From positions 1-46,195 of the forward strand of contig JAATFD010000026.1 of the NCBI GenBank assembly GCA_015655375.1: a DNA stretch of 46,195 nucleotides. Reading direction: 5' to 3'. Positions 8,873 to 16,632 of the stretch are shown here, in pieces. The notes under the pieces are model-generated. The model was not told the origin of the DNA. It saw only the letters and a program-made list of their open reading frames with translations, and ran no database searches. Source of the stretch: Actinomycetales bacterium. GTDB lineage: Bacteria; Actinomycetota; Actinomycetes; Actinomycetales; Actinomycetaceae. The position numbers and the translations under genes were made by a program. The stretch's first letter is position 1. Each line of letters starts with the position of its first letter.

Positions 8873-8926
8873 CGCTCACGATGCGCCGCGCCAGCCAGGT
8901 GCGGCGACCCATACAAGGAGCACACA

Positions 8927-10318
8927 GTGGTACAGGGAGCGTCCCGCCTCGATTCCGTCATCAGCCTGGCCAAACGGCGAGGTTTCGTCTTTCCCTCCGG
9001 TGAGATCTACGGCGGTACCCGTTCCGCGTGGGACTACGGCCCTCTGGGCGTCGAGCTCAAGGAGAACATCAAGCGCGAGTGGTGGAGCCGCATCGTGCGC
9101 CGTCGCGAAGACGTCGTCGGTCTGGATTCCGCCGTCATCCTGCCGCGCAAGGTGTGGGAGGCCTCCGGCCACGTCACCGCGTTCACGGACCCGCTCATCG
9201 AGTGCCTGAGCTGCCACAAGCGTCTGCGCGAGGACGATCTGATCGAGGCCTACGCCACCAAGCACGGTGTCTCTGAGGATGACGTGTCGCTCTCCGATGT
9301 GCCCTGCCCGAACTGTGGGGTGCGCGGACAGTGGACCCAGCCCAAGCCGTTCTCCGGACTGCTCAAGACCTACCTCGGTCCCGTTGACGACGAAGCAGGC
9401 CTGCACTACCTGCGTCCCGAGACCGCCCAGGGCATCTTCACGCAGTTCGCCAACGTCATGGCGGCTTCGCGCAAGAGACCCCCGTTCGGGATCGGCCAGA
9501 TCGGCAAATCCTTCCGCAACGAGATCACTCCCGGGAACTTCATCTTCCGGACCCGTGAGTTCGAGCAGATGGAACTCGAGTTCTTCGTCAAGCCCGGTAC
9601 CGACGAAGAATGGCACCAGTACTGGATCGACGAGCGCTTCGCTTGGTACACGGACCTCGGGATCGACCCGGAGCACCTGCGCCTGTACGAACACCCGAAG
9701 GAGAAGCTCTCCCACTACTCCAAACGCACCGTCGACATCGAGTACACGTTCGGATTCCAGGGGTCGCAGTGGGGCGAACTCGAGGGCATCGCGAACCGCA
9801 CGGATTACGATCTGTCGGTCCACGCGGCGGCCTCGGGCCAGAAGCTTGACTACTTCGATCAGGCCAGCGGGGAGCGGTGGACGCCCTACGTCATCGAGCC
9901 CTCTGCCGGTCTGACCCGCTCGCTCATGGCCTTCCTCGTTGACGCCTACACCGAGGACGAGGCGCCCAACGCGAAAGGTGGGGTCGACAAGAGGACGGTT
10001 CTGCGCCTGGACAAGAGGCTCTCGCCGGTCAAGGTCGCGATCTTCCCGCTCTCGCGCAAGGATGAACTGACCGGACCCGCCCGCGAGCTCGCCCAGGACC
10101 TGCGCGGTCTGTGGAACGTCGACTATGACGACGCGGGTGCCGTGGGTCGCCGCTATCGTCGTCAGGACGAGGTCGGAACCCCCTACTGCGTGACCTATGA
10201 CTTCGACTCGGTCGAGGATCACGCGGTGACGGTGCGCGATCGTGACACGATGGAACAGGTGCGTGTTCCCCTCGATGAGGTCCGCACCTGGCTCATCGAG
10301 CATCTGGGGGCCTGCTGA
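8927..10318 (+). CDS. glyS: glycyl-tRNA synthetase (single-chain, dimeric type)
   Basis: Charges tRNA-Gly with glycine in the cytoplasm. At 463 residues it is the alpha-2 type, not the alpha2-beta2 type. Visible class II motifs are [20 protein letters not shown] near the start, [13 protein letters not shown] (motif 2 region), [27 protein letters not shown] and the motif 3 block [14 protein letters not shown], followed by the anticodon-binding domain (KVAIFPL ...). Two CxxC pairs (CLSCHK, CPNCG) form a zinc ribbon insertion. The GTG start at 8927 is preceded by AAGGAG. dusB begins directly after the stop. Confidence 0.97.
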   Translation: MVQGASRLDSVISLAKRRGFVFPSGEIYGGTRSAWDYGPLGVELKENIKREWWSRIVRRREDVVGLDSAVILPRKVWEASGHVTAFTDPLIECLSCHKRLREDDLIEAYATKHGVSEDDVSLSDVPCPNCGVRGQWTQPKPFSGLLKTYLGPVDDEAGLHYLRPETAQGIFTQFANVMAASRKRPPFGIGQIGKSFRNEITPGNFIFRTREFEQMELEFFVKPGTDEEWHQYWIDERFAWYTDLGIDPEHLRLYEHPKEKLSHYSKRTVDIEYTFGFQGSQWGELEGIANRTDYDLSVHAAASGQKLDYFDQASGERWTPYVIEPSAGLTRSLMAFLVDAYTEDEAPNAKGGVDKRTVLRLDKRLSPVKVAIFPLSRKDELTGPARELAQDLRGLWNVDYDDAGAVGRRYRRQDEVGTPYCVTYDFDSVEDHAVTVRDRDTMEQVRVPLDEVRTWLIEHLGAC

Positions 10319-11626
10319 GTGGTCGATCCGCTTCTCCGTCGCAGCGACCCGGCCCCCGTCCTGGAGGTTGGGCCGCTGCGTCTGTGGTCCCCGGTCATCC
10401 TTGCGCCGATGGCCGGGGTGACCGACGCGCCGTTCCGCAGGCTCTGCCGCCTCTTCGGCGAGCACGGACTGCCGACGGGACTGCGCCCGCAGGACGAGGC
10501 CAGCCAACGCATGATGGAGCCCACTGCGGACGTCGTCGAAACGCTGAACGGCGGGACCAGCGTGCGCGGCCTCGATGCACCCGCGGGTCTGTACGTGACG
10601 GAGATGGTCACGTCGCGAGCCCTCGTCGAACGCAATGCGGAGACGATGCGGATGGTGCGCACCGATCCGAGTGAGCGCGTGCGTTCGATCCAGCTCTACG
10701 GCGTGGATCCCCGAATCATGGCCGAGGCGACGCGAATCCTCGTCGAAGAGGACTTGGCGGACCATATCGACCTGAACTTCGGGTGCCCGGTCCCCAAGGT
10801 CACCCGCAAGGGCGGGGGAGCGGCCCTGCCGTGGAAGCGCGACCTGTTGGAGGACCTGTTGCGCGCCGTCGTCGGCGCGGCGGATGCTACTGGCCGAGCA
10901 GCCGGACGCGAGGTTCCAGTCACGATGAAGATGCGGATTGGTATCGACGACGAGCACCTGACCTATCTCGATGCCGCCCGGATCGCGCAGCGCAGCGGAA
11001 TCGCCGGGATCGGTCTGCACGCGCGCACCCAGGCCCAACATTATTCGGGTCGCGCCGATTGGACGGCGATCGCCCGTCTGCGCGACGAGGTGTCGGTGCC
11101 GGTCTTCGGAAACGGCGATGTCTTCTCCGGCGAAGATGCCGTGGCGATGATCGATCAGACGGGCTGCGATGCGGTCGTCGTTGGTCGCGGATGCCAGGGC
11201 AGGCCGTGGCTCTTCCGCGACCTCGTCGCCGCTACCCACGGGGAGTCGATTCCTGCAGGTCCGAATCTGCGCGAGGTCGTGCATATCATCGAAACCCACG
11301 CAGCCTGGACCGTCGAGGACCAGGGCGATGAGCTTCATGGGATGCGTGAGATGCGCAAACACATCGGGTGGTATCTGCGCGGTTTCGCTGTGGGCGGTCC
11401 GGCGCGGCGGGACCTCAACCTGGTCTCGACACTGGAGGAGCTGCATGAGCGGTTGGGCGCCCTCGACCTCGACCAGGGTTTTCCGGAGGCAGCTGAGGGG
11501 CCACGAGGGCGTGCGGGCGGGGTCAAGACTCCGCATTTACCCGACGGCTGGCTGGATTCGCCCTATCTGGGAGAGGCGGAGCGTTCGCAATTGCATCTGG
11601 CGGAACTGGGGGTCTCCGGTGGCTGA
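10319..11626 (+). CDS. dusB: tRNA-dihydrouridine synthase
   Basis: A flavoenzyme that reduces uridine to dihydrouridine in tRNA D-loops. The 435-residue protein has the Dus barrel: ILAPMAGVTDAPFRR, DLNFGCPVPKVTRKGGGAAL with the catalytic Cys in NFGCP, VTMKMRIG, HARTQAQHYSG and VFGNGDV...VGRGCQGRPWLF. An insertion of about 45 residues lies between LCRLFGE and GLYVTEM, where most Dus proteins go directly from barrel strand 1 to the next helix. The GTG start abuts the glyS TGA, so translation is probably coupled. The actinobacterial enzyme is usually annotated dusB; exact tRNA positions are not known from sequence. Confidence 0.92.
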   Translation: MVDPLLRRSDPAPVLEVGPLRLWSPVILAPMAGVTDAPFRRLCRLFGEHGLPTGLRPQDEASQRMMEPTADVVETLNGGTSVRGLDAPAGLYVTEMVTSRALVERNAETMRMVRTDPSERVRSIQLYGVDPRIMAEATRILVEEDLADHIDLNFGCPVPKVTRKGGGAALPWKRDLLEDLLRAVVGAADATGRAAGREVPVTMKMRIGIDDEHLTYLDAARIAQRSGIAGIGLHARTQAQHYSGRADWTAIARLRDEVSVPVFGNGDVFSGEDAVAMIDQTGCDAVVVGRGCQGRPWLFRDLVAATHGESIPAGPNLREVVHIIETHAAWTVEDQGDELHGMREMRKHIGWYLRGFAVGGPARRDLNLVSTLEELHERLGALDLDQGFPEAAEGPRGRAGGVKTPHLPDGWLDSPYLGEAERSQLHLAELGVSGG

Positions 11627-12491
11627 TCAGGGAAACCCAGGCCGTCCGCACGGCGGGCGCGTGCCGCACGAGGCAGCGAATTCGTCCTCGAAGATGGTTG
11701 CGATCGGGCGTGATCCTCGGGGTCCGCGTGGAAGTGTGATCCTCGGTGGGTCCGCGCGCATCATCGTGCCCGTCACTGCGGCGACGCTGGAGAGCGCGCG
11801 CGCCGAGGTCGAGGCTCTGGCTGGGCACCCGCATGATCTGATCGAGTGGCGAGTGGACCGATTGTCAGCTTTCGCGGACTCGAGTGCGAGCCGTGGTGCG
11901 ACGGAGGGAGGGGAGGTTTCGAGGGAGGCTTCCGTGGAGACGGGATTGGAGTCGCTGCTCAGCGCCGCCGACCGCCCCGTCCTCGCAACCGTGCGGACCA
12001 TTCACGAGGGCGGGGGAGCGGATGTGTCCGATGCGGAGTACGTCCGACTCATTGCACAGCTGTCGACGTGGGCCGACGCCGTCGACGTCGAGGTCAGTCG
12101 CCGGGGTGCGAGCACGCTGATCGAGGTCGCCCACGCGCGGGACGCCCGGGTCGTTGCCTCACACCATGACTTTTCGGGCACGCCGTCCTATGAGCAGATC
12201 GTCGGGATCTTCCATCGGATGGAGTCGGTGGGAGCGGATGTCGCGAAGGTCGCCTACTGGGCGAACGGCCCCGACAACCTGATCGACGTCATGAACGCCC
12301 AGATGTGGGCGCGTGAGGGGCTGCGAATTCCGGTCATCGGGATCTCGATGGGCGTGCCCGGCGCGATCAGTCGGATCGCCGGATCGGCGCTCGGCTCGTC
12401 CGCGACCTTCGCGACGGTCGGTGCGGCAAGCGCTCCCGGTCAGTTCAGCGCCGAACAGGTCCGTGAGGCGCTGGACCTCATGGAGGCGTGA
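11619..12491 (+). CDS. aroD: type I 3-dehydroquinate dehydratase
   Basis: Converts 3-dehydroquinate to 3-dehydroshikimate in aromatic amino-acid synthesis through a Schiff base. Family residues are visible: EWRVD near the start of the barrel, ASHHDFSGTP with the catalytic His, and AKVAYWAN with the Schiff-base Lys, then GISMGVPGAISRI and APGQFSAEQV at the C-terminus. The GTG at 11619 overlaps dusB by eight bases and follows GGGGG, giving 290 residues. ATG 11694 gives 265 residues, nearer to the usual 250, but has no clear ribosome binding site. An Ala/Ser/Glu-rich insertion of about 20 residues follows the first strand. Confidence 0.9.
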   Translation: MADQGNPGRPHGGRVPHEAANSSSKMVAIGRDPRGPRGSVILGGSARIIVPVTAATLESARAEVEALAGHPHDLIEWRVDRLSAFADSSASRGATEGGEVSREASVETGLESLLSAADRPVLATVRTIHEGGGADVSDAEYVRLIAQLSTWADAVDVEVSRRGASTLIEVAHARDARVVASHHDFSGTPSYEQIVGIFHRMESVGADVAKVAYWANGPDNLIDVMNAQMWAREGLRIPVIGISMGVPGAISRIAGSALGSSATFATVGAASAPGQFSAEQVREALDLMEA

Positions 12492-12538
12492 GCAGGAGAC
12501 CTCACGCGTGGATTTCGGGCGCACGAACCGGACCTGGC

Positions 12539-12544
12539 TAGGAT
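12539..12544 (+). promoter_or_regulatory. -10 box upstream of pabC-like gene
   Basis: TAGGAT lies 82 bases before the ATG of the class IV aminotransferase and implies a 5' leader of about 75 bases. No clear -35 is seen. Confidence 0.4.
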
Positions 12545-12626
12545 CGTGACCTGGGTCGGCGGTCTGCTCGCACGGGATTGGGGCGGGGGGACCGCGAAGC
12601 CGAGATGCGAGAGAACGGAGCATTAT

Positions 12627-13607
12627 ATGCCGGGGACGGTTTCCGTGTGGGTCGATGGGCGGTCTGCCAGCGGGGGCGACGGCGATCTGGCTGCCGGGGT
12701 CGAGACCATCCACGTCAATGACGAGCGGTCGCGGACGGTCAGCGTCTATGACCTCGCGGTTCAACGCGGCGACGGCATCTTCGAGGCGACCAGCGTGTGG
12801 CGGGGAATCCCGTTGTCGCTCGAGTCTCACCTGCGTCGCCTGCAACACAGCGCGCGGATACTGGATCTTCCGGCCTTCCGGCTCGATGTCATTCGCGAGG
12901 GCGTCGCAGCCGCGATCGATCGGTACACGGAGCTGTTCACTCCGGCCGACGACGAGGAACAGATGCTCAAGATCCTGATCAGCCGCGGATCCGACCCTCA
13001 GCTGGCCGGCGGGCGTGAACTCGACCCCGGGATCCCACATGTGTGGATTCTGGTCGACCATCGCGACCCCGACGCGCGCGACCCGCAACCTCAGCGGTTG
13101 ATCACCCTGCCGAAGGGAGTGTCCGCCGAGGCGCCCCGGGAGAATCCCTGGATGCTGTGGGGCGCCAAGACCCTGTCCTATGCGATGAACAAGGCCGTCT
13201 ATCGCGAATGCGGCCGGCGGGACGCCGACACAGCGATCTTCACGTCGACTGAGGGCTTGATGTTGGAGTGTCCGACCTCGTCGGTGGTCTTCCGTGTCGG
13301 GGATCGCTTCTTCACGCCGGAGCCGACGCTGGGGATCCTCTGGGGGACCACCCAGCGTGAGTTCTTCGCGTTCGTGCGCGCTCAGGGATTCACGTGCGAG
13401 TACGGCCGCTATCCGATCGAGAAGTTAGGGGAGGCGGACGCGATCTGGACGATGTCCTCCTCCGTCGCGCATCCTGTGGTCGCCTACGAGGGCGTCGAGA
13501 TCGCCTCGGACCCGGATCTGGCGGCCGAGGCGAATCTCTTCGCGCGCGACCACCACGAGAAGATCGCGGCGGAGTCCCTGGCCGAGCTTGATCGATTCCA
13601 GTTCTGA
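12627..13607 (+). CDS. pabC: class IV aminotransferase, probable aminodeoxychorismate lyase
   Basis: PLP enzyme of fold type IV. The 326-residue protein has the N-terminal DLAVQRGDGIFEATSVWRG strand, the PLP lysine in GAKTLSYAMNKAVYREC, the ES/CPTSSVVF substrate loop (usually ExxxSNVF) and the GILWGTTQREFF motif. The pattern fits 4-amino-4-deoxychorismate lyase, which releases pyruvate to give p-aminobenzoate for folate, better than branched-chain aminotransferase, but the two are hard to separate by eye. ATG 12627 has GGAG eight bases upstream. Its position after aroD fits chorismate metabolism. Confidence 0.8.
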   Translation: MPGTVSVWVDGRSASGGDGDLAAGVETIHVNDERSRTVSVYDLAVQRGDGIFEATSVWRGIPLSLESHLRRLQHSARILDLPAFRLDVIREGVAAAIDRYTELFTPADDEEQMLKILISRGSDPQLAGGRELDPGIPHVWILVDHRDPDARDPQPQRLITLPKGVSAEAPRENPWMLWGAKTLSYAMNKAVYRECGRRDADTAIFTSTEGLMLECPTSSVVFRVGDRFFTPEPTLGILWGTTQREFFAFVRAQGFTCEYGRYPIEKLGEADAIWTMSSSVAHPVVAYEGVEIASDPDLAAEANLFARDHHEKIAAESLAELDRFQF

Positions 13608-13868
13608 GGCTCCGGGTGCCGTCGCCGCGCAGCATTGACTCCGTACTCGTCCCGACCTACGCCCGAGGGGATTCGGGAAATGACGGCGGGTCATGGGCAG
13701 GTCGATTGTTGACGAGCGCCATCCTCTGGCGGCACTGCTCCCGGGTTGTTTCCCCGATCATCGTCCACAGGAAGCTGCGGGAGAACAGCGTCCGCTCACC
13801 TGTGCTCTCGGCGGATGAGGTCATCCACGCATTCGCCGCTCGTGGCGAAACCACTGTCGTTCATGTCC

Positions 13869-15131
13869 TCAGTCATGGAAGTGTTCTTCGCGGGGCCGGA
13901 CGATTGCCGTCTCGAACCACGCACAGGTCTCGGGTCGGACGACGGTGGGTTGCCCGTCTTGTGCCTCGGCCTGACCCGAGGACACCATCAACCGATGCTG
14001 CTCGGGCACGATCACTGCCTCATCCGACGTGTTAAGGACGACCAGGACACCGGAGCAGATGTGGACGGCGACGCCCTCGTGGGCCCACTCGAGTGCGTTG
14101 ACGAAACCTAGGGATCCCGATCCGATCGACCGCTCGACCCGGATCCGCAGAGCCTCGGCCAGCAATCGGACGCCACTGCGAGTGGTGGAATCAGGTCCCC
14201 ACGTCCGCCGGTGCTCGGGTGGAGCGTCGCGATCGAGATGACCGCCCAGGGCTCCGAAGGGGACGTGGACCGCACCCGGCAGCGAAAGAACGAACAGGGC
14301 CATCGCCCGGCGGCGTGCGCGGGGTGCGCCATCGGCCCAGGACCCGGTGGGGATGTCCTCGTCGAGACCGGCGTGGCGGGTGTCGGCCCACTGCCAGACG
14401 GCGACCTGTCCCAGAGGATCCCGCCTTTCGAGGGCGAAGCGGACACGGTCGTGCAGTGTGCGTGCGTCCCAGGAGGCGGTGATGAGGGCGTCATCGAGGA
14501 GATGGTGGAACCAGTCCTCCTCGAGGTGACGGGTCAAGGCCGCCTCGTCGTACGCGTGAGCCTCGGCGGTGAGGATCGGGCCGGAGTCGAAGTCGGCCAG
14601 CTCCGCGTGCTCGAGGCGCACCAGCCGGCTGAAACGTCGGGCTGCCTCGGTGGTCCTGCGACGGTCCGCCTTCGAGCGCGGGGGTGGGCCCTCGTCGATG
14701 AGACCGAGGTCGATGCCGTCGGCTCCGGCCTTGAGCGCTGCCCGGGTGCGCACGACCAGCGCTGAGGTTCCGTCCTCGAGGCCGGTGAATGCCCGAGCAC
14801 CCGTCGGATCCACTCCCGCACCCGACAGCCGGACCACCGCTGAGAGTCCAGCCCGGTGCACGCGGGTGATGAAATGCTCGAGCGCCGAATCGCCCAGCGC
14901 AAGGTCGGAGTGGGAGGGCCGCACGATGATTCCCGTGAAGCCCACGCGAGCAAGGTTTATGACGAGGTCTTCCAGATGGGCGAGTTCGGCATCGTCGAGC
15001 TCGCCACCGATGTCGCAGAGCACAGCCCGCCTCCACCACGGGAATGGTCCGTGCTGGACACGATGGACCAGAGTCGTCGTGACGGTCGTGTGAGGCACGG
15101 ATGTGGAATCGGGCACGTTGTCATTGTCCAC
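13869..15131 (-). CDS. GH13 alpha-amylase/alpha-glucosidase-like protein lacking catalytic residues
   Basis: The 420-residue protein starts with PWWRRAVLCDIGGELDD, close to the GPWWRRAVxYQIYPRSF opening of GH13 alpha-glucosidases, and keeps the barrel order, including FVLSLPGAVHVPFGALGG (usually LLTLPGTPFIYYGEEIG) and a C-terminal beta domain (GVLVVLNTSDEAV). The four GH13 signature regions are badly eroded. Region I (DxVxNH) reads VVRLSGAG. Region II (GFRxD, with Arg and the nucleophile Asp) reads GIDLG. Region III keeps a Glu in ILTAEAHA. Region IV (NHD) reads ADT. It is also about 130 residues shorter than active enzymes. It is intact, so it is probably a maintained non-enzymatic or altered-function protein. 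The GTG at 15131 was chosen at the start of homology; it is divergent from dgt. Confidence 0.75.
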   Translation of the reverse strand: MDNDNVPDSTSVPHTTVTTTLVHRVQHGPFPWWRRAVLCDIGGELDDAELAHLEDLVINLARVGFTGIIVRPSHSDLALGDSALEHFITRVHRAGLSAVVRLSGAGVDPTGARAFTGLEDGTSALVVRTRAALKAGADGIDLGLIDEGPPPRSKADRRRTTEAARRFSRLVRLEHAELADFDSGPILTAEAHAYDEAALTRHLEEDWFHHLLDDALITASWDARTLHDRVRFALERRDPLGQVAVWQWADTRHAGLDEDIPTGSWADGAPRARRRAMALFVLSLPGAVHVPFGALGGHLDRDAPPEHRRTWGPDSTTRSGVRLLAEALRIRVERSIGSGSLGFVNALEWAHEGVAVHICSGVLVVLNTSDEAVIVPEQHRLMVSSGQAEAQDGQPTVVRPETCAWFETAIVRPREEHFHD

Positions 15132-15193
15132 CACTCGAGAGCATGGCGTGGAACCATCGGTGACTGGCGGAGATTGCCCTGGTCGGCCCGGGG

Positions 15194-15199
15194 TAGGCT
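15194..15199 (+). promoter_or_regulatory. -10 box of a leaderless dgt transcript
   Basis: TAGGCT ends eight bases before the dgt GTG, so the transcript should start at or next to the start codon. No ribosome binding site is present before that GTG, which fits leaderless translation. Confidence 0.6.
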
Positions 15200-15206
15200 G
15201 GCGAAC

Positions 15207-16520
15207 GTGACAGTGGTGCCCATCCCCGAGAAGCGGGGCGTTCACGCGGAGCCGGATACCCCTTCGGGTGCCTACACCCCGGCTGATCGTGCTCGTTACG
15301 TCAGCGAGGCGCGGAAGAATCCCGCGCGTACCGACTTCGAGCGCGATCGTGCGCGCGTTCTCCACTCGTCGGCGCTGCGGAGGCTGGGGGAGAAGACCCA
15401 GGTGCTCGGGCCGTCCTCGAATGACTTCGTGCGCACCCGCCTCACCCATTCGCTCGAGGTCGCTCAGGTCGGGCGGGAGCTCGGCAAGGAGATCGGGGCC
15501 GATCCCGACGTCGTGGATGCGGCCTGTCTGTCCCATGACCTCGGCCATCCGCCGTTCGGCCACAATGGGGAGCGCGTCCTCGACGAACTGGCCGCCGACT
15601 GCGGTGGGTTCGAGGGCAATGCTCAGACCTTGCGTATCGTCACGCGGTTGGAACCGAAAGTCCTCTCCCCGACCGGGGGACCCGCCGGGCTGAATCTCAC
15701 GCGCGCGACGCTCGATGCGATTGCAAAGTATCCCTGGCTGAAGAGCCTGGGCCCGAACGCCGAGAAGTCACGGCGCAAGTATTCGGTCTACACCGACGAT
15801 GCTCCCGTCTTCGACTGGGTCCGCGAGGGCGCTCCGACGGGCCGACGATGCCTGGAAGCGCAGATCATGGACCTCTCCGATGACATCGCATACTCCGTTC
15901 ACGATGTCGAGGATGCGGTCGCGACCGGAAAGATGTCTCTGACACGGCTGCCTGAGTCCGGCGAGGTTGAGGCCATCATCGAGTCGACGCTCAGTTGGTA
16001 TGGCGAGGGCGTGTCGACCGAGGACCTCGAGGACGCTTTGCAGCGCTTGATCGCGCTGCCCGTGTGGCTCGATGACTTCACCGGGTCATACGCGGACATG
16101 GCGCATCTCAAGGATCTGACGAGTCAGTTGATCGGTCGGTTCTGCGCCTCGACCGTGCGGGCGACGACGCAGAAGTTCGGGGCGGGCCCGCATTCCCGGT
16201 TTCGCGCCGACCTCGTCATCCCCGTCGAGACCCGTGCGGAGATCCAGGTCCTCAAGGGTATGGCCGTCCATTACGTGATGACTCCGCGCGAGTCCGAGCC
16301 GGTCTACTACCAACAGCGTCAGTTGCTCGCGGATCTCGTCGAGGCGCTTCTCGAGGCCGGTCCCTCCGCGTTGGAGGAGCCATTCGCCACCGCTTGGCGC
16401 GAATCCGAGGACGATGCGGGCACGTTGCGTGCCGTCATCGATCAGGTGGCGACGCTGACCGATCCGTCGGCCTCACGCTGGCATGCGCGGTGGTGCGGGA
16501 TGCTGTCTTCCCAGCTGTGA
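15207..16520 (+). CDS. dgt: deoxyguanosinetriphosphate triphosphohydrolase (dGTPase family)
   Basis: An HD-domain hydrolase that removes triphosphate from deoxynucleotides (dGTP in known cases), balancing nucleotide pools. The 437-residue protein has HSSALRRLGEKTQVLGPSSN, THSLEVAQVGRE and the HD motif SHDLGHPPFGHNGE, later DLSDDIAYSVHDVED, all in the order of the family. The GTG at 15207 gives the standard length, has no ribosome binding site and follows a -10 box, so it is probably leaderless. dnaG follows 112 bases downstream with its own promoter; dgt-dnaG is a conserved actinobacterial order. Confidence 0.93.
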   Translation: MTVVPIPEKRGVHAEPDTPSGAYTPADRARYVSEARKNPARTDFERDRARVLHSSALRRLGEKTQVLGPSSNDFVRTRLTHSLEVAQVGRELGKEIGADPDVVDAACLSHDLGHPPFGHNGERVLDELAADCGGFEGNAQTLRIVTRLEPKVLSPTGGPAGLNLTRATLDAIAKYPWLKSLGPNAEKSRRKYSVYTDDAPVFDWVREGAPTGRRCLEAQIMDLSDDIAYSVHDVEDAVATGKMSLTRLPESGEVEAIIESTLSWYGEGVSTEDLEDALQRLIALPVWLDDFTGSYADMAHLKDLTSQLIGRFCASTVRATTQKFGAGPHSRFRADLVIPVETRAEIQVLKGMAVHYVMTPRESEPVYYQQRQLLADLVEALLEAGPSALEEPFATAWRESEDDAGTLRAVIDQVATLTDPSASRWHARWCGMLSSQL

Positions 16521-16619
16521 GACGGAGTCTCCGCGGCACCCGAGTGAGTGGGATGTGGAGTTCGCCATTGGCGCATTCACAGATTCGGGTCGAGCGGGGG
16601 CCGGGCCGTGCCCCGCAGA

Positions 16620-16625
16620 TAGACT
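16620..16625 (+). promoter_or_regulatory. -10 box of a leaderless dnaG transcript
   Basis: TAGACT ends eight bases before the dnaG ATG at 16633. The spacing equals that at dgt and implies a transcript beginning at the ATG. No ribosome binding site is seen. Confidence 0.6.
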
Positions 16626-16632
16626 GTGCGCC

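Noticed and set aside
13616-14035. 139-codon plus-strand frame after the pabC-like gene
   Set aside because: It runs into the antisense of the GH13-like gene, has no convincing ribosome binding site at its start and shows no recognisable domain.
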